7,161 bases of DNA from an uncultured Pseudomonadota bacterium (GCA_903895005.1 CAITSH010000439.1:1-7161), one strand, 5' to 3'; counted from the first letter of the stretch, positions 1-6,607 are shown. Program-made: numbers and translations. Notes: generated by a model not told the origin, from the letters alone.

Positions 1-810
1 AATCGGCACGAAATACCACCAGGGCTGGAAGCGCCCGTGCTCGGTGCTTGCAAACCGACCAAAATGCTCGTAGATGAAAAAGAAATGAAAAAACTCAGGG
101 TTAACAATCGTCACTGCGACGAACCAAGGCGCACCAATGGCAAAAAACAGCGCCAGCCCTGAGACAAGGTGCAGCCGCCGCCACATTGCCCATTCGCGTT
201 GCATGAACGTGTAGGCAACAAGCGCCCCGCCCGGCAGCACCAGTCCGATCAGCCCCTTGCTCAGCAAGGCCATCGCGAATGCCGCCCAGGCGACATGCAT
301 CCAAAGCCTGTTTTCGCGCGCAGTGGCCGCCGGCTGCTGTGCCAGCACGAAACCGATCACGCCAAGGTTCATGAAAAACGTGACGCCCATGTCGAGCGTG
401 ATGATGTGCCCGGCCACAACGTAAAGCACGCTGCTCGCCAGGATCAGAGCCGCGTAGGCCCCGCCTTGCCTGCCGAACAAACGCAGGCCAGCGAAGTAAA
501 CAAGCGCGATGCCGAAAAAACCGGTCAACGCATTCCACAGCCGCGCAGTCCAGATATGCTCGCCAAATACGGTAAATGCGGCGGCAGTCGCCCAATATTG
601 CAAAGCCGGCTTTTCAAAATATTTGAGCGCGTTCAGGCGCGGGGTCAGCCAGTCGCCGGAGACCAGCATCTCACGCGGAATTTCGGTGTAACGCCCTTCG
701 TCTGCTTCCGCGAGATTGCGAAAATCCAGGTTGACGAACCACACCAACGCGATGACGGCGACCAACCACGCCATGCGCGATTTCGAAAACACACCTGCGC
801 CATTAGGCAT
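1..810 (-). CDS. ArnT-like lipid-linked sugar glycosyltransferase (first copy), 3' end outside the window
   Basis: This is the N-terminal 270 residues of a GT-C fold, multi-membrane-spanning glycosyltransferase of the ArnT/PMT (GT83/GT39) group; such enzymes move a sugar from undecaprenyl phosphate to lipid A or another acceptor on the periplasmic side. Visible marks are a first membrane segment at about residues 14-28, the acidic pair D37-E38 followed by GRY, REMLVSGDW at 47-55, KYFEKPALQYW at 63-73, TLDM near 138-141 and the LSKGLIGL segment near 183-190. The ATG at 810 has a good ribosome site (AGGGTGA, 5 bases away) and gives an N-terminus matching the second copy at 2501. It lies 22 bases after the YdiK-like gene and is probably cotranscribed with it. 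The residues before the acidic pair read AEA, where the second copy has IRP. The family call is firm; the sugar and acceptor are unknown, so no arnT symbol is given. Confidence 0.9.
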   Translation of the reverse strand, partial: MPNGAGVFSKSRMAWLVAVIALVWFVNLDFRNLAEADEGRYTEIPREMLVSGDWLTPRLNALKYFEKPALQYWATAAAFTVFGEHIWTARLWNALTGFFGIALVYFAGLRLFGRQGGAYAALILASSVLYVVAGHIITLDMGVTFFMNLGVIGFVLAQQPAATARENRLWMHVAWAAFAMALLSKGLIGLVLPGGALVAYTFMQREWAMWRRLHLVSGLALFFAIGAPWFVAVTIVNPEFFHFFFIYEHFGRFASTEHGRFQPWWYFVPI

Positions 811-815
811 TCGAT

Positions 816-822
816 TCACCCT
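816..822 (-). promoter_or_regulatory. Shine-Dalgarno site of the first ArnT-like gene
   Basis: On the minus strand the bases read AGGGTGA, followed by a 5-base spacer and the ATG at 810. GGTGA matches the tail of the 16S anti-Shine-Dalgarno complement. It decides the start codon of the glycosyltransferase and is the clearest ribosome site I see in the window. Confidence 0.6.
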
Positions 823-832
823 GCTGCCCTGC

Positions 833-1897
833 CTACGGTTCGGCAGGCTCGTCGCCGTCGCCGACCCAGGCATCAAACAGAGTGTAGGCCACCGCGAGCA
901 CCACCGGGCCGACGAAAATACCCACCAGCCCGGCGGCGAGCAAGCCGCCGATCACGCCGCCGAGTATCAACAGCAGCGGCAAATCGGCGCCCATGCGAAT
1001 GAGCATGGGCCGCAGCACATTGTCAAGACTGGTGACGATCAGCGTCCAGACCAGCAGGAAAGTCGCCCAACCGGATTGGTCGCTCCAGTAAAGCCATGCG
1101 ACCGCGGGTAAGAGGACCAGCGCGGGTCCAAGCTGCGCGATGCAAAGCATGAACATCACGGCGGTGAGTAAGAATGCGAATGGAACCCCCGCGATGGCCA
1201 GGCCGATTCCGCCAAGCACGGACTGGACCGCGGCGGTAATCCCTACGCCAAGGGCAACGGCGCGAATCGCCTCCCCGGCAAGACGAATGGTGGACTCACC
1301 GCGCGGGCCGCCCAGACGATGACCGAACCGCAGGATCGCCGCCGCGGCATTCTCGCCGCTCGCATACATCATGGCGGTGAGCGCGACCGTCAGCAGGAAC
1401 TGGACGACCACAATACCAATCCCGCCGACTTCAGCCGCCACCCATTTGGCGGTGCTGCCGGCATAGGGCGCCAGCTTCGCAAGCAGCTCATGCACCCCGG
1501 TATCGGCGAGGCGATCCCAGGCCTTGGCGGCCTGCTCCCCGACAAACGGCAGATCTCCGACCCAGGATGGCGCGGGCGGAACGTGAAACGCCACCATCGT
1601 GTTGAGCCAGTCCTTGATGTCCTCGGCGTTACCAAGGATGGTGGCAATGGCGAGGAACAAGGGCACCACGAACAACAGCAGCACGAGCGCTGTCATGACC
1701 AATACCGCAAGGCTGCGCCTGCCCCAAAGCCGCTGCTGCACTCGGCGCATTACCGGCCAGGTAGCCACCACGATCATCGCCGCCCATATCACCGAGGGCA
1801 GGAACGGGGCGAGGATCCAGAGCGTTGCGGCGATCAATCCACCGATGAACAGCACTGAAAGGGTGGTGCGGGTGAGGTCCTGCTTGATTTGGCTCAT
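833..1897 (-). CDS. ydiK: YdiK-like AI-2E family (PF01594) inner-membrane transporter
   Basis: The 354-residue product belongs to the AI-2E/PerM (UPF0118) membrane family and resembles E. coli YdiK (about 370 aa) more than TqsA. Matching stretches are LWGRRSLAVLVMT at 57-69, AIRAVALGV at 210-218, VQSVLGGIGLAIAGVP at 224-239 and, most telling, LDNVLRPMLIRMGADLPL at 291-308 followed by a glycine-rich GGVIGGLLAAG helix. Hydrophobic segments lie at about 13-32, 34-48, 63-88, 158-178, 212-237, 240-270, 276-291 and 306-342, with a soluble stretch at 90-155. Family members are proposed exporters of small molecules; the YdiK substrate is not established. I start at the ATG at 1897 (MSQIKQ), because the open frame extends upstream to 2053 but those 52 codons look non-membrane and unlike the family N-terminus. 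The ribosome site is weak. The gene probably leads a two-gene unit with the ArnT-like gene. Confidence 0.9.
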   Translation of the reverse strand: MSQIKQDLTRTTLSVLFIGGLIAATLWILAPFLPSVIWAAMIVVATWPVMRRVQQRLWGRRSLAVLVMTALVLLLFVVPLFLAIATILGNAEDIKDWLNTMVAFHVPPAPSWVGDLPFVGEQAAKAWDRLADTGVHELLAKLAPYAGSTAKWVAAEVGGIGIVVVQFLLTVALTAMMYASGENAAAAILRFGHRLGGPRGESTIRLAGEAIRAVALGVGITAAVQSVLGGIGLAIAGVPFAFLLTAVMFMLCIAQLGPALVLLPAVAWLYWSDQSGWATFLLVWTLIVTSLDNVLRPMLIRMGADLPLLLILGGVIGGLLAAGLVGIFVGPVVLAVAYTLFDAWVGDGDEPAEP

Positions 1898-2073
1898 TGT
1901 CGAGGTTTCAGGCCAAGGCCGTCGAGGGTCGAATTCAATTGTTCCGGATGTTATCCCAGCCCGGCGCAAGGAGAACCAAAAATCGCAGCTTGGCGCGCGG
2001 AAGCTAGCCTGCGCAAAGCTGGCTGGCATCACATTTATTAAGCTTCTCCGCAAGATCGCAACACCCCCGTCCG

Positions 2074-2110
2074 TGCGTAAGAAGTTATAATGTTATCCGT
2101 TGCTTACGTA
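2074..2110. repeat. Inverted repeat flanking the TATAAT box
   Basis: The left arm TGCGTAAG (2074-2081) and the right arm CTTACGTA (2103-2110) pair over eight positions, six exact in the core (CGTAAG/CTTACG), one G-T and one T-A, around a 21-base centre that holds TATAAT. Half-site spacing of this sort, about two and a half helical turns centre to centre, could be a dimeric regulator site that covers the -10. There is no U-run, so it is not a terminator. It could also be chance. Confidence 0.35.
2086..2091 (+). promoter_or_regulatory. Candidate -10 box (TATAAT) for the arn-type operon
   Basis: A perfect TATAAT lies about 38 bases upstream of the GTG start at 2130, which would put transcription start near 2098 and leave a short leader of about 32 bases. 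The position 17 bases upstream reads ACCCCC, with no resemblance to TTGACA, and there is no TG extension, so a promoter using this box would be expected to need an activator. This fits a regulated operon but is inference. Confidence 0.45.
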
Positions 2111-2115
2111 GACAA
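2087..2115 (-). promoter_or_regulatory. Possible overlapping minus-strand promoter toward ydiK
   Basis: Read on the minus strand, TTGTCT (2115-2110) is separated by 17 bases from CATTAT (2092-2087); each matches four of six consensus bases. It would share its -10 bases with the plus-strand TATAAT and give ydiK a leader of about 180 bases. Matches of this quality occur by chance, so it is only a candidate. Confidence 0.2.
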
Positions 2116-2129
2116 AGACGCCCCATTTC

Positions 2130-2501
2130 GTGAAACTCCACCGCGCCGGCCCAGCCGCGTTTAACACTTTTACTGGCTACGGTAAGGGCTATGTGCAGGT
2201 AAATACGGAGCGTAGGGACAGCAGCCTGATCGTCATGCCGGAGCAATTACTGCCCGACTGGGAGCCTTTCCGCTTCGAGGATTTATCCCCGAACCACTGG
2301 GCTGCCCTGCTCGCGCTGCGCCCGGAAATCTTGCTCCTTGGAACCGGAGAACAGCAGCGATTCCCGCGTCCGGAGATCCTGCGTCCGCTTACCGAGGCCG
2401 GCATAGGCGTCGAGGTGATGACAGTGCAAGCGGCATGCCGCACCTACAATATTCTGGTCGCAGAGGAACGCAGGGTTGCCGCCGCCCTGCTTCTGGGTTG
2501 A
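2130..2501 (+). CDS. Mth938-like domain (DUF498) protein
   Basis: A 123-residue soluble protein of the Mth938/DUF498 family, whose eukaryotic member NDUFAF3 assists assembly of mitochondrial complex I; the bacterial role is not established. Family marks are NTFTGYGKGYVQVN at 12-25, LRPEILLLGTGEQQRFP at 63-79, the GIGVEVM strand at 91-97 and the closing AACRTYNILVAEERRVAAAL at 101-120. The start is GTG at 2130: an in-frame stop at 2109-2111 closes the frame just upstream and no ATG is available, and the N-terminus MKLH fits the family. The ribosome site is weak. The stop overlaps the next ATG in TGATG, so it is translated with the ArnT-like gene and is first in the operon. Its link with Ara4N synthesis is unexplained. 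Confidence 0.88.
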   Translation: MKLHRAGPAAFNTFTGYGKGYVQVNTERRDSSLIVMPEQLLPDWEPFRFEDLSPNHWAALLALRPEILLLGTGEQQRFPRPEILRPLTEAGIGVEVMTVQAACRTYNILVAEERRVAAALLLG

Positions 2502-4150
2502 TGCCCCGATCACCGTTGCTCTCCAATAAGTCGCTGCTGGCGCTTGCCGCCATCCTTGCTTTCAGCTGGTTCTTCTCGCTGGATTACCGTGACTTGATTC
2601 GTCCCGACGAGGGACGATATGCGGAAATCGCGCGCGAAATGCTGGTCACCGGCGACTGGATGACTCCGCGGCTCAACGGCTTCAAATATTTCGAGAAGCC
2701 GGCGCTGCAGTATTGGGCAACGGCCGCCGCCTTCGGCGCGTTCGGCGTGCACGAGTGGACCGCTAGGTTGTGGGCGTCACTGACCGGGTTTGCCGGCATT
2801 CTCATGATCGCCTACACGGGCTTACGGCTGTACGGCCGGGAGGCTGGATTTTATGCCGCGGCAGTGGCCGCGAGCAGTGTCCTTTACGTGTTTGTCGGGC
2901 ATCTCAATACGCTCGACATGGGCCTTAGCTTTTTCCTCGGCCTTTCCGTATGCGCTTTCGCAATCGCACAACAGGATTCACAAACGGCGCATGGCAGACA
3001 TGCCTGGATGCTCTCAGCCTGGGCTTCCGCGGCACTCGCCGTACTGTCAAAAGGACTTATCGGGCTGCTGCTACCCGGCGGCGCGCTGTTCGTTTACATA
3101 GTCGTCCAGCGCGACTGGGGGCGGCTGCGGCAGTTGCACCTAATTAGCGGAGCAGCGCTATTTCTCGCGATTGCAGCACCCTGGTTCATCGCCGTCTCGC
3201 TTGCCAATGCGGAATTCTTCCGCTTCTTTTTCATCCACGAACACTTTGAGCGCTTCCTGACCAAGACGCACGGCCGTTACCAGCCGGCCTGGTACTTCAT
3301 TCCAATCTTGCTCGGCAGCATGGTTCCCTGGACTCTGACCATGTTCCCCGCAATCGCGCGCGCCTGGCGTAGCGAACCCACGCGATTCCAACCGGCGCGC
3401 TTTCTGCTGCTTTGGTGCGCGTTCACCTTCGTGTTCTTTTCCGCGTCGGGCTCAAAACTCCCGCCCTACATCCTGCCGATGATCCCCGCTCTGGCGGTGC
3501 TGATCGGGCGTTACCTGGCCGAGGCAGGCGGACGCGCACTGATCTGGCAGGTGCTGCCCACCGGAGCGCTGGGTATCGCAATCATGCTTTGGGCGCCGCA
3601 AGGTGCGCAGGAAGGCAGCGATGAATTGCCAGCGACGTTGCTCAGATTTTACGTCCCGTGGTTGCTGGCCACTGGCGCCGCCATGCTGTCGGGCGCTGTG
3701 CTGTTCACCTGGCTGGAGAAAAAGAGGCTCCGCCCTGCCGCTGTAACAGCGCTCGCCCTCTGCAGCCTGGTCGCGACGCTTATTGCCTTGTGCGGGCACA
3801 ACACGCTCTCCCCGACCTACTCGACCTACCAGATCGTGCAAAAAATACGGCCGCAACTAAAGCCGGACACGCCCTTTTACACGGTCAACACGTTTGACCA
3901 TACACTTCCGTTTTATCTGGGACGAACCGTCACCATGGTGATCTACACGGACGAACTGGAGATTCCCATCTCTTGGGAACCGACGAAATTCCTGCCGGAC
4001 TACGCCGCGTTTGCACGCGCTTGGCAAGCCGATGTCGCCCCCTTCGCCCTGTTTGCGCCAAAGGACCTAGAGGATTTTCGCAGCCGCTTTCAGGTGCCGA
4101 TGATCGAAGTTGCACGAGACCATCGGCGCGTGATTGTTAAAAAACCATGA
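2501..4150 (+). CDS. arnT: ArnT-like lipid-linked 4-amino-4-deoxy-L-arabinose glycosyltransferase (second copy)
   Basis: A full-length 549-residue polytopic GT-C glycosyltransferase; E. coli ArnT has 550. ArnT takes Ara4N from undecaprenyl phosphate and adds it to lipid A phosphates at the periplasmic face. Visible marks are a first membrane segment at about 12-27, the first periplasmic loop with RPDEGRYAEIAREM at 34-47 (acidic pair D36-E37), KYFEKPALQYW at 62-72, HLNTLDM at 134-140, LSKGLIGLLLPGG at 182-194, many later hydrophobic helices and a polar periplasmic C-terminal domain from about residue 430. I use the ATG at 2501 rather than an in-frame ATG at 2435, because 2501 forms TGATG with the preceding stop and its N-terminus aligns with the paralogue at 810-1. 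Its place in front of SMR, ArnB, ArnC and ArnA genes supports Ara4N as the sugar; the acceptor is not shown. Confidence 0.9.
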   Translation: MPRSPLLSNKSLLALAAILAFSWFFSLDYRDLIRPDEGRYAEIAREMLVTGDWMTPRLNGFKYFEKPALQYWATAAAFGAFGVHEWTARLWASLTGFAGILMIAYTGLRLYGREAGFYAAAVAASSVLYVFVGHLNTLDMGLSFFLGLSVCAFAIAQQDSQTAHGRHAWMLSAWASAALAVLSKGLIGLLLPGGALFVYIVVQRDWGRLRQLHLISGAALFLAIAAPWFIAVSLANAEFFRFFFIHEHFERFLTKTHGRYQPAWYFIPILLGSMVPWTLTMFPAIARAWRSEPTRFQPARFLLLWCAFTFVFFSASGSKLPPYILPMIPALAVLIGRYLAEAGGRALIWQVLPTGALGIAIMLWAPQGAQEGSDELPATLLRFYVPWLLATGAAMLSGAVLFTWLEKKRLRPAAVTALALCSLVATLIALCGHNTLSPTYSTYQIVQKIRPQLKPDTPFYTVNTFDHTLPFYLGRTVTMVIYTDELEIPISWEPTKFLPDYAAFARAWQADVAPFALFAPKDLEDFRSRFQVPMIEVARDHRRVIVKKP

Positions 4151-4518
4151 ACGCCGCAAGCCTGACCCTGATACTGCTGGCCGTAGCGCTCAACGCGGCC
4201 GCCCACCTTCTCCTCAAAGCCGGTGCAACTGCGATCGGGCCGTTTCAATTCGCCGTGGAAAGCGTTCTTCCCGTCGGCTTGAAATTCGCCTTTGATCCGC
4301 ATATTGCCGCTGGGCTTGTGTGCCACGCTGTTAGTCTTGTGGTCTGGGTTCTGGCGCTCTCGCGCGTCGAGGTCAGTATCGCTTACCCGATGCTTTCCAT
4401 CGGCTACGGCCTCAATGCAGTCGCCGCCTGGTACCTGTTCGGCGAGGCGGTTGGCGTGATGCGCCTTACCGGCATCGGTATCATCATCATTGGCGTTTAC
4501 TTCGTAGCGAGATCCTGA
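4147..4518 (+). CDS. SMR-type (ArnE/ArnF-like) undecaprenyl-phosphate-Ara4N flippase subunit
   Basis: A 123-residue, four-helix membrane protein of the small multidrug resistance/EamA fold, with segments at about 5-23, 53-72, 78-98 and 105-121. Seen are HLLLKAG at 20-26, SIAYPMLSIGYGLNA at 77-91, WYLFGE at 95-100 and the closing GIIIIGV helix, all typical of SMR-like proteins. The drug-transport glutamate of EmrE (E14) aligns with N16 here, as expected for ArnE/ArnF-like flippases rather than drug pumps. The position between ArnT and ArnB genes supports flipping of undecaprenyl-phosphate-Ara4N from cytoplasm to periplasm. ArnE and ArnF normally work as two genes; only one is seen here, so I assign neither symbol. 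Its ATG overlaps the arnT stop (ATGA) with no evident ribosome site of its own. Confidence 0.82.
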   Translation: MNAASLTLILLAVALNAAAHLLLKAGATAIGPFQFAVESVLPVGLKFAFDPHIAAGLVCHAVSLVVWVLALSRVEVSIAYPMLSIGYGLNAVAAWYLFGEAVGVMRLTGIGIIIIGVYFVARS

Positions 4519-5642
4519 TGGACTTTCTTCCCTTCACGCGGCCCACCATTGACGAGGCCACCATCAGTGGTGTGGCGGACGTCCTGCGCTCGGGCTGGAT
4601 AACCAGCGGGCCGCAGGTAAAGGCCTTTGAATCGAGACTTTCTTCGTATTTCAGCGGGCGCCCGGTGCGCAGCGTCAATTCTGGAACCGGTACGCTTGAA
4701 CTTGCCCTTTCAGTAGCCGGCGTTGGCGGCGGCGACGAGGTCATTACCACCCCGCTCTCATGGGTCGCCACCGCAAACGTCGTCCTGCGCGCAGGTGCGC
4801 GTCCGGTATTTGTCGACATCGACCCGGCGACACGCAACATCGACCTGTCGCTCATCGGCGCGGCTGTGACGGCCAAAACGAAAGCAATCATTCCGGTGGA
4901 TCTCGCAGGCCTTCCGGTAGACCGTGACCGACTGTCCGCCATTGCGAAAGAGCACGGCCTCCGCGTAATCGAAGACGCGGCGCAAAGCATGGGGGCCTCC
5001 TGGAAGGGACGCCGCATCGGCAGCTTCGGAGACCTAGTTTCGTTCAGCTTCCACGCCAACAAGAACATGACAACAACCGAGGGCGGATGCCTTGTTCTCA
5101 ATGACGAGCGAGAAGCAGAACTGGTTACGCAGCTGCGCCTGCAGGGCGTGATTCGCTCCCCGGATGGAGAGCAGGATGTCGAAGTCGCCGGCGGCAAGGA
5201 CAACATGACCGACGTGGCGGCGCGCATCGGGCTCGGACAAATCGAGCTGGTCGACGCATTTAACACCAAGCGGCGCGAGTTGGCGCGCCACTACTTCGCC
5301 ACCTTCGACCGCACCCTTGGCTTCGGGCTGCCCCCCGAAGATTTTGAGAATTCAAACTGGCATATGTTCCAAATCACACTGCCGCTCCAGCGCATGAAAA
5401 TCAGCCGCGGCGACTTTATCAAGGCGATGCACGACGCGGGCATCGGCACCGGCGTGCATTACCCGGCCATGCACCTGTTTACGCTTTACCGGAATCTTGG
5501 CTGGAAAAAAGGCGACTTCCCGCATGCCGAGGCAGCCGGGGCAAGCATCCTGACCCTGCCGCTCTTTCCGGCGATGAGTCTCGCCGACGTCGAACGGGTA
5601 TGCGACACTTGCGCCCGGATTCTCAGGCAACACTCAACATGA
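4518..5642 (+). CDS. arnB: ArnB-like UDP-4-amino-sugar aminotransferase (DegT/DnrJ/EryC1 family)
   Basis: A 374-residue PLP-dependent aminotransferase (E. coli ArnB has about 380). ArnB uses glutamate to convert UDP-4-keto-arabinose to UDP-Ara4N in the cytoplasm. Seen are the N-terminal FLPFTRPTID, RSGWITSGPQV at 24-34, TKAIIPVDLAG at 121-131, the cofactor loop EDAAQSMGA at 152-160 (D153 and Q156 contact PLP in this family), the Schiff-base lysine K182 in SFHANKNMTTTEGG, and GIGTGVHYPAMH at 308-319. Start is the ATG at 4518 in a TGATG overlap with the SMR gene. Oddities against enteric ArnB are NSGTGTLELAL for SSATAGMH, HANKN for HAIKN, and KDNMTD for KYNLTD. The family is certain; the UDP-Ara4N role rests on the arnC, arnA and arnT neighbours, and another UDP-4-keto sugar is possible. 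Confidence 0.85.
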   Translation: MDFLPFTRPTIDEATISGVADVLRSGWITSGPQVKAFESRLSSYFSGRPVRSVNSGTGTLELALSVAGVGGGDEVITTPLSWVATANVVLRAGARPVFVDIDPATRNIDLSLIGAAVTAKTKAIIPVDLAGLPVDRDRLSAIAKEHGLRVIEDAAQSMGASWKGRRIGSFGDLVSFSFHANKNMTTTEGGCLVLNDEREAELVTQLRLQGVIRSPDGEQDVEVAGGKDNMTDVAARIGLGQIELVDAFNTKRRELARHYFATFDRTLGFGLPPEDFENSNWHMFQITLPLQRMKISRGDFIKAMHDAGIGTGVHYPAMHLFTLYRNLGWKKGDFPHAEAAGASILTLPLFPAMSLADVERVCDTCARILRQHST

Positions 5643-6607
5643 CAACAACGAATCACGCATCGCCGCCGAACCGCCGGCTGTCTGTCGTCATCCCGGTCTA
5701 CAACGAAGAGGCCGGCCTCGCCGCGCTGTTCGCGCGCCTGTACCCCGCGCTGGACCGTCTCGGCGAATCCTACGAAGTCATTTTCGTGAACGACGGCAGT
5801 CGCGACCGCTCCGTGGCGCTGCTGCGCGAACAGTTCCAGAAACGCCCGGATGTGACTCGCGTGGTGTTGTTCAGCGGCAATTACGGCCAGCATATGGCCA
5901 TCATGGCTGGTTTCGCGCAATGCCACGGAGAGCGCATCGTCACCCTCGATGCGGACCTTCAAAACCCGCCTGAAGAAATCGTCAAGCTGCTGAAAAAAAT
6001 GGATGAAGGCCACGATTATGTCGGCAGCATCCGACTGAACCGGCGGGACACGGCGTTCCGGCGCATCGCCTCCCGCGCGATGAATTCCCTGCGCGAACGC
6101 ATCACGCATATACAGATGACCGACCAAGGATGCATGTTGCGCGCCTACGGCCGCGACATCATCGACGCGATAAACGATTCGCGCGAGGTCAACACCTATA
6201 TCCCCGCTCTCGCCTATTCATTCGCGCAGAATCCCGCGGAGGTTGAGGTTGAGCACGAGGAACGCACGGCCGGCGAATCCAAGTATTCGCTATATAGCCT
6301 GATCCGCCTTAACTTCGACCTGGTCACGGGGTTCTCGCTCGCACCATTGCAGGTGTTTTCCCTTATAGGGATCGTAATTTCTCTGCTTTCATTTGCCTTC
6401 GTTGTCTTGCTGGCGGTGCGTCGCGTCATGATCGGCCCCGAAGCCGAAGGACTGTTTACACTCTTCGGTATCGCCTTTTTTCTAATCGGCCTAACCCTGT
6501 TCGGCATCGGCTTGCTCGGCGAGTATGTCGGGCGCATCTACCAGCAGGTGCGCCAACGCCCCCGATATATCGTGCAAGCCGTCCTGGAAAAGAAGGATGA
6601 CCAGTAA
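5639..6607 (+). CDS. arnC: ArnC: undecaprenyl-phosphate 4-deoxy-4-formamido-L-arabinose transferase
   Basis: A 322-residue family 2 glycosyltransferase, the same length as E. coli ArnC. It transfers formylated Ara4N from UDP to undecaprenyl phosphate on the cytoplasmic face of the inner membrane. The GT-A domain shows LSVVIPVYNEE at 14-24, VNDGSRDRS at 50-58, NYGQHMAIMAGF at 81-92, the metal-binding DADLQNPPEE at 104-113, DQGCMLRAYGRDI at 162-174 and GESKYSLYSLI at 212-222. Two membrane helices follow at about 238-262 and 272-294, then LLGEYVGRIYQQVRQRPRY. I choose the ATG at 5639: it makes a 4-base ATGA overlap with the arnB stop and the expected length, whereas the longer frame from 5600 adds 13 residues unlike the family. 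DPM1- or GtrB-like transferases are the alternative, but the motifs and neighbours favour ArnC. Confidence 0.93.
   Translation: MTTTNHASPPNRRLSVVIPVYNEEAGLAALFARLYPALDRLGESYEVIFVNDGSRDRSVALLREQFQKRPDVTRVVLFSGNYGQHMAIMAGFAQCHGERIVTLDADLQNPPEEIVKLLKKMDEGHDYVGSIRLNRRDTAFRRIASRAMNSLRERITHIQMTDQGCMLRAYGRDIIDAINDSREVNTYIPALAYSFAQNPAEVEVEHEERTAGESKYSLYSLIRLNFDLVTGFSLAPLQVFSLIGIVISLLSFAFVVLLAVRRVMIGPEAEGLFTLFGIAFFLIGLTLFGIGLLGEYVGRIYQQVRQRPRYIVQAVLEKKDDQ

Larger units (their letters stand above)
1898..2129. promoter_or_regulatory. Divergent intergenic region between ydiK-like and Mth938-like genes
   Basis: This 232-base stretch separates the two oppositely transcribed units and must hold the start signals of both. 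The side near the Mth938-like gene (about 2030-2110) is richer in A+T and contains a perfect TATAAT box at 2086-2091 within an inverted repeat. The side near ydiK is GC-rich. A possible weak hairpin pairs GCTAGC with GCTGGC around 2003-2023, with one G-T pair. I see no tRNA, small ORF with a ribosome site, or intrinsic terminator. Confidence 0.6.

Noticed and set aside
931..965. GC-rich hairpin (CGGCGG paired with CCGCCG) as a terminator
   Set aside because: It lies inside ydiK, encodes the conserved glycine-rich helix, and has no T-run on either strand.
169..1002. Long plus-strand open frame (277 codons) opposite the left ArnT copy and ydiK
   Set aside because: Its product is rich in R, P, H and Q with no domain or membrane pattern, and it spans two well-recognised genes on the other strand; it is a GC-rich antisense shadow.
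1898..2053. N-terminal extension of the YdiK-like protein to an ATG at 2053
   Set aside because: The extra 52 codons do not resemble the family N-terminus and would run through the intergenic region; the ATG at 1897 gives a family-like length.
2084..2096. GTTAT direct repeat as a PhoP or PmrA box
   Set aside because: The repeat period is 8 bases, not the 11 bases expected for PhoP- or PmrA-type half-sites, and the bases do not match those motifs well.
5486..6127. Minus-strand open frame of 213 codons opposite the end of arnB and arnC
   Set aside because: It crosses the arnB/arnC junction, has no recognisable family, and both genes on the plus strand are strongly conserved.
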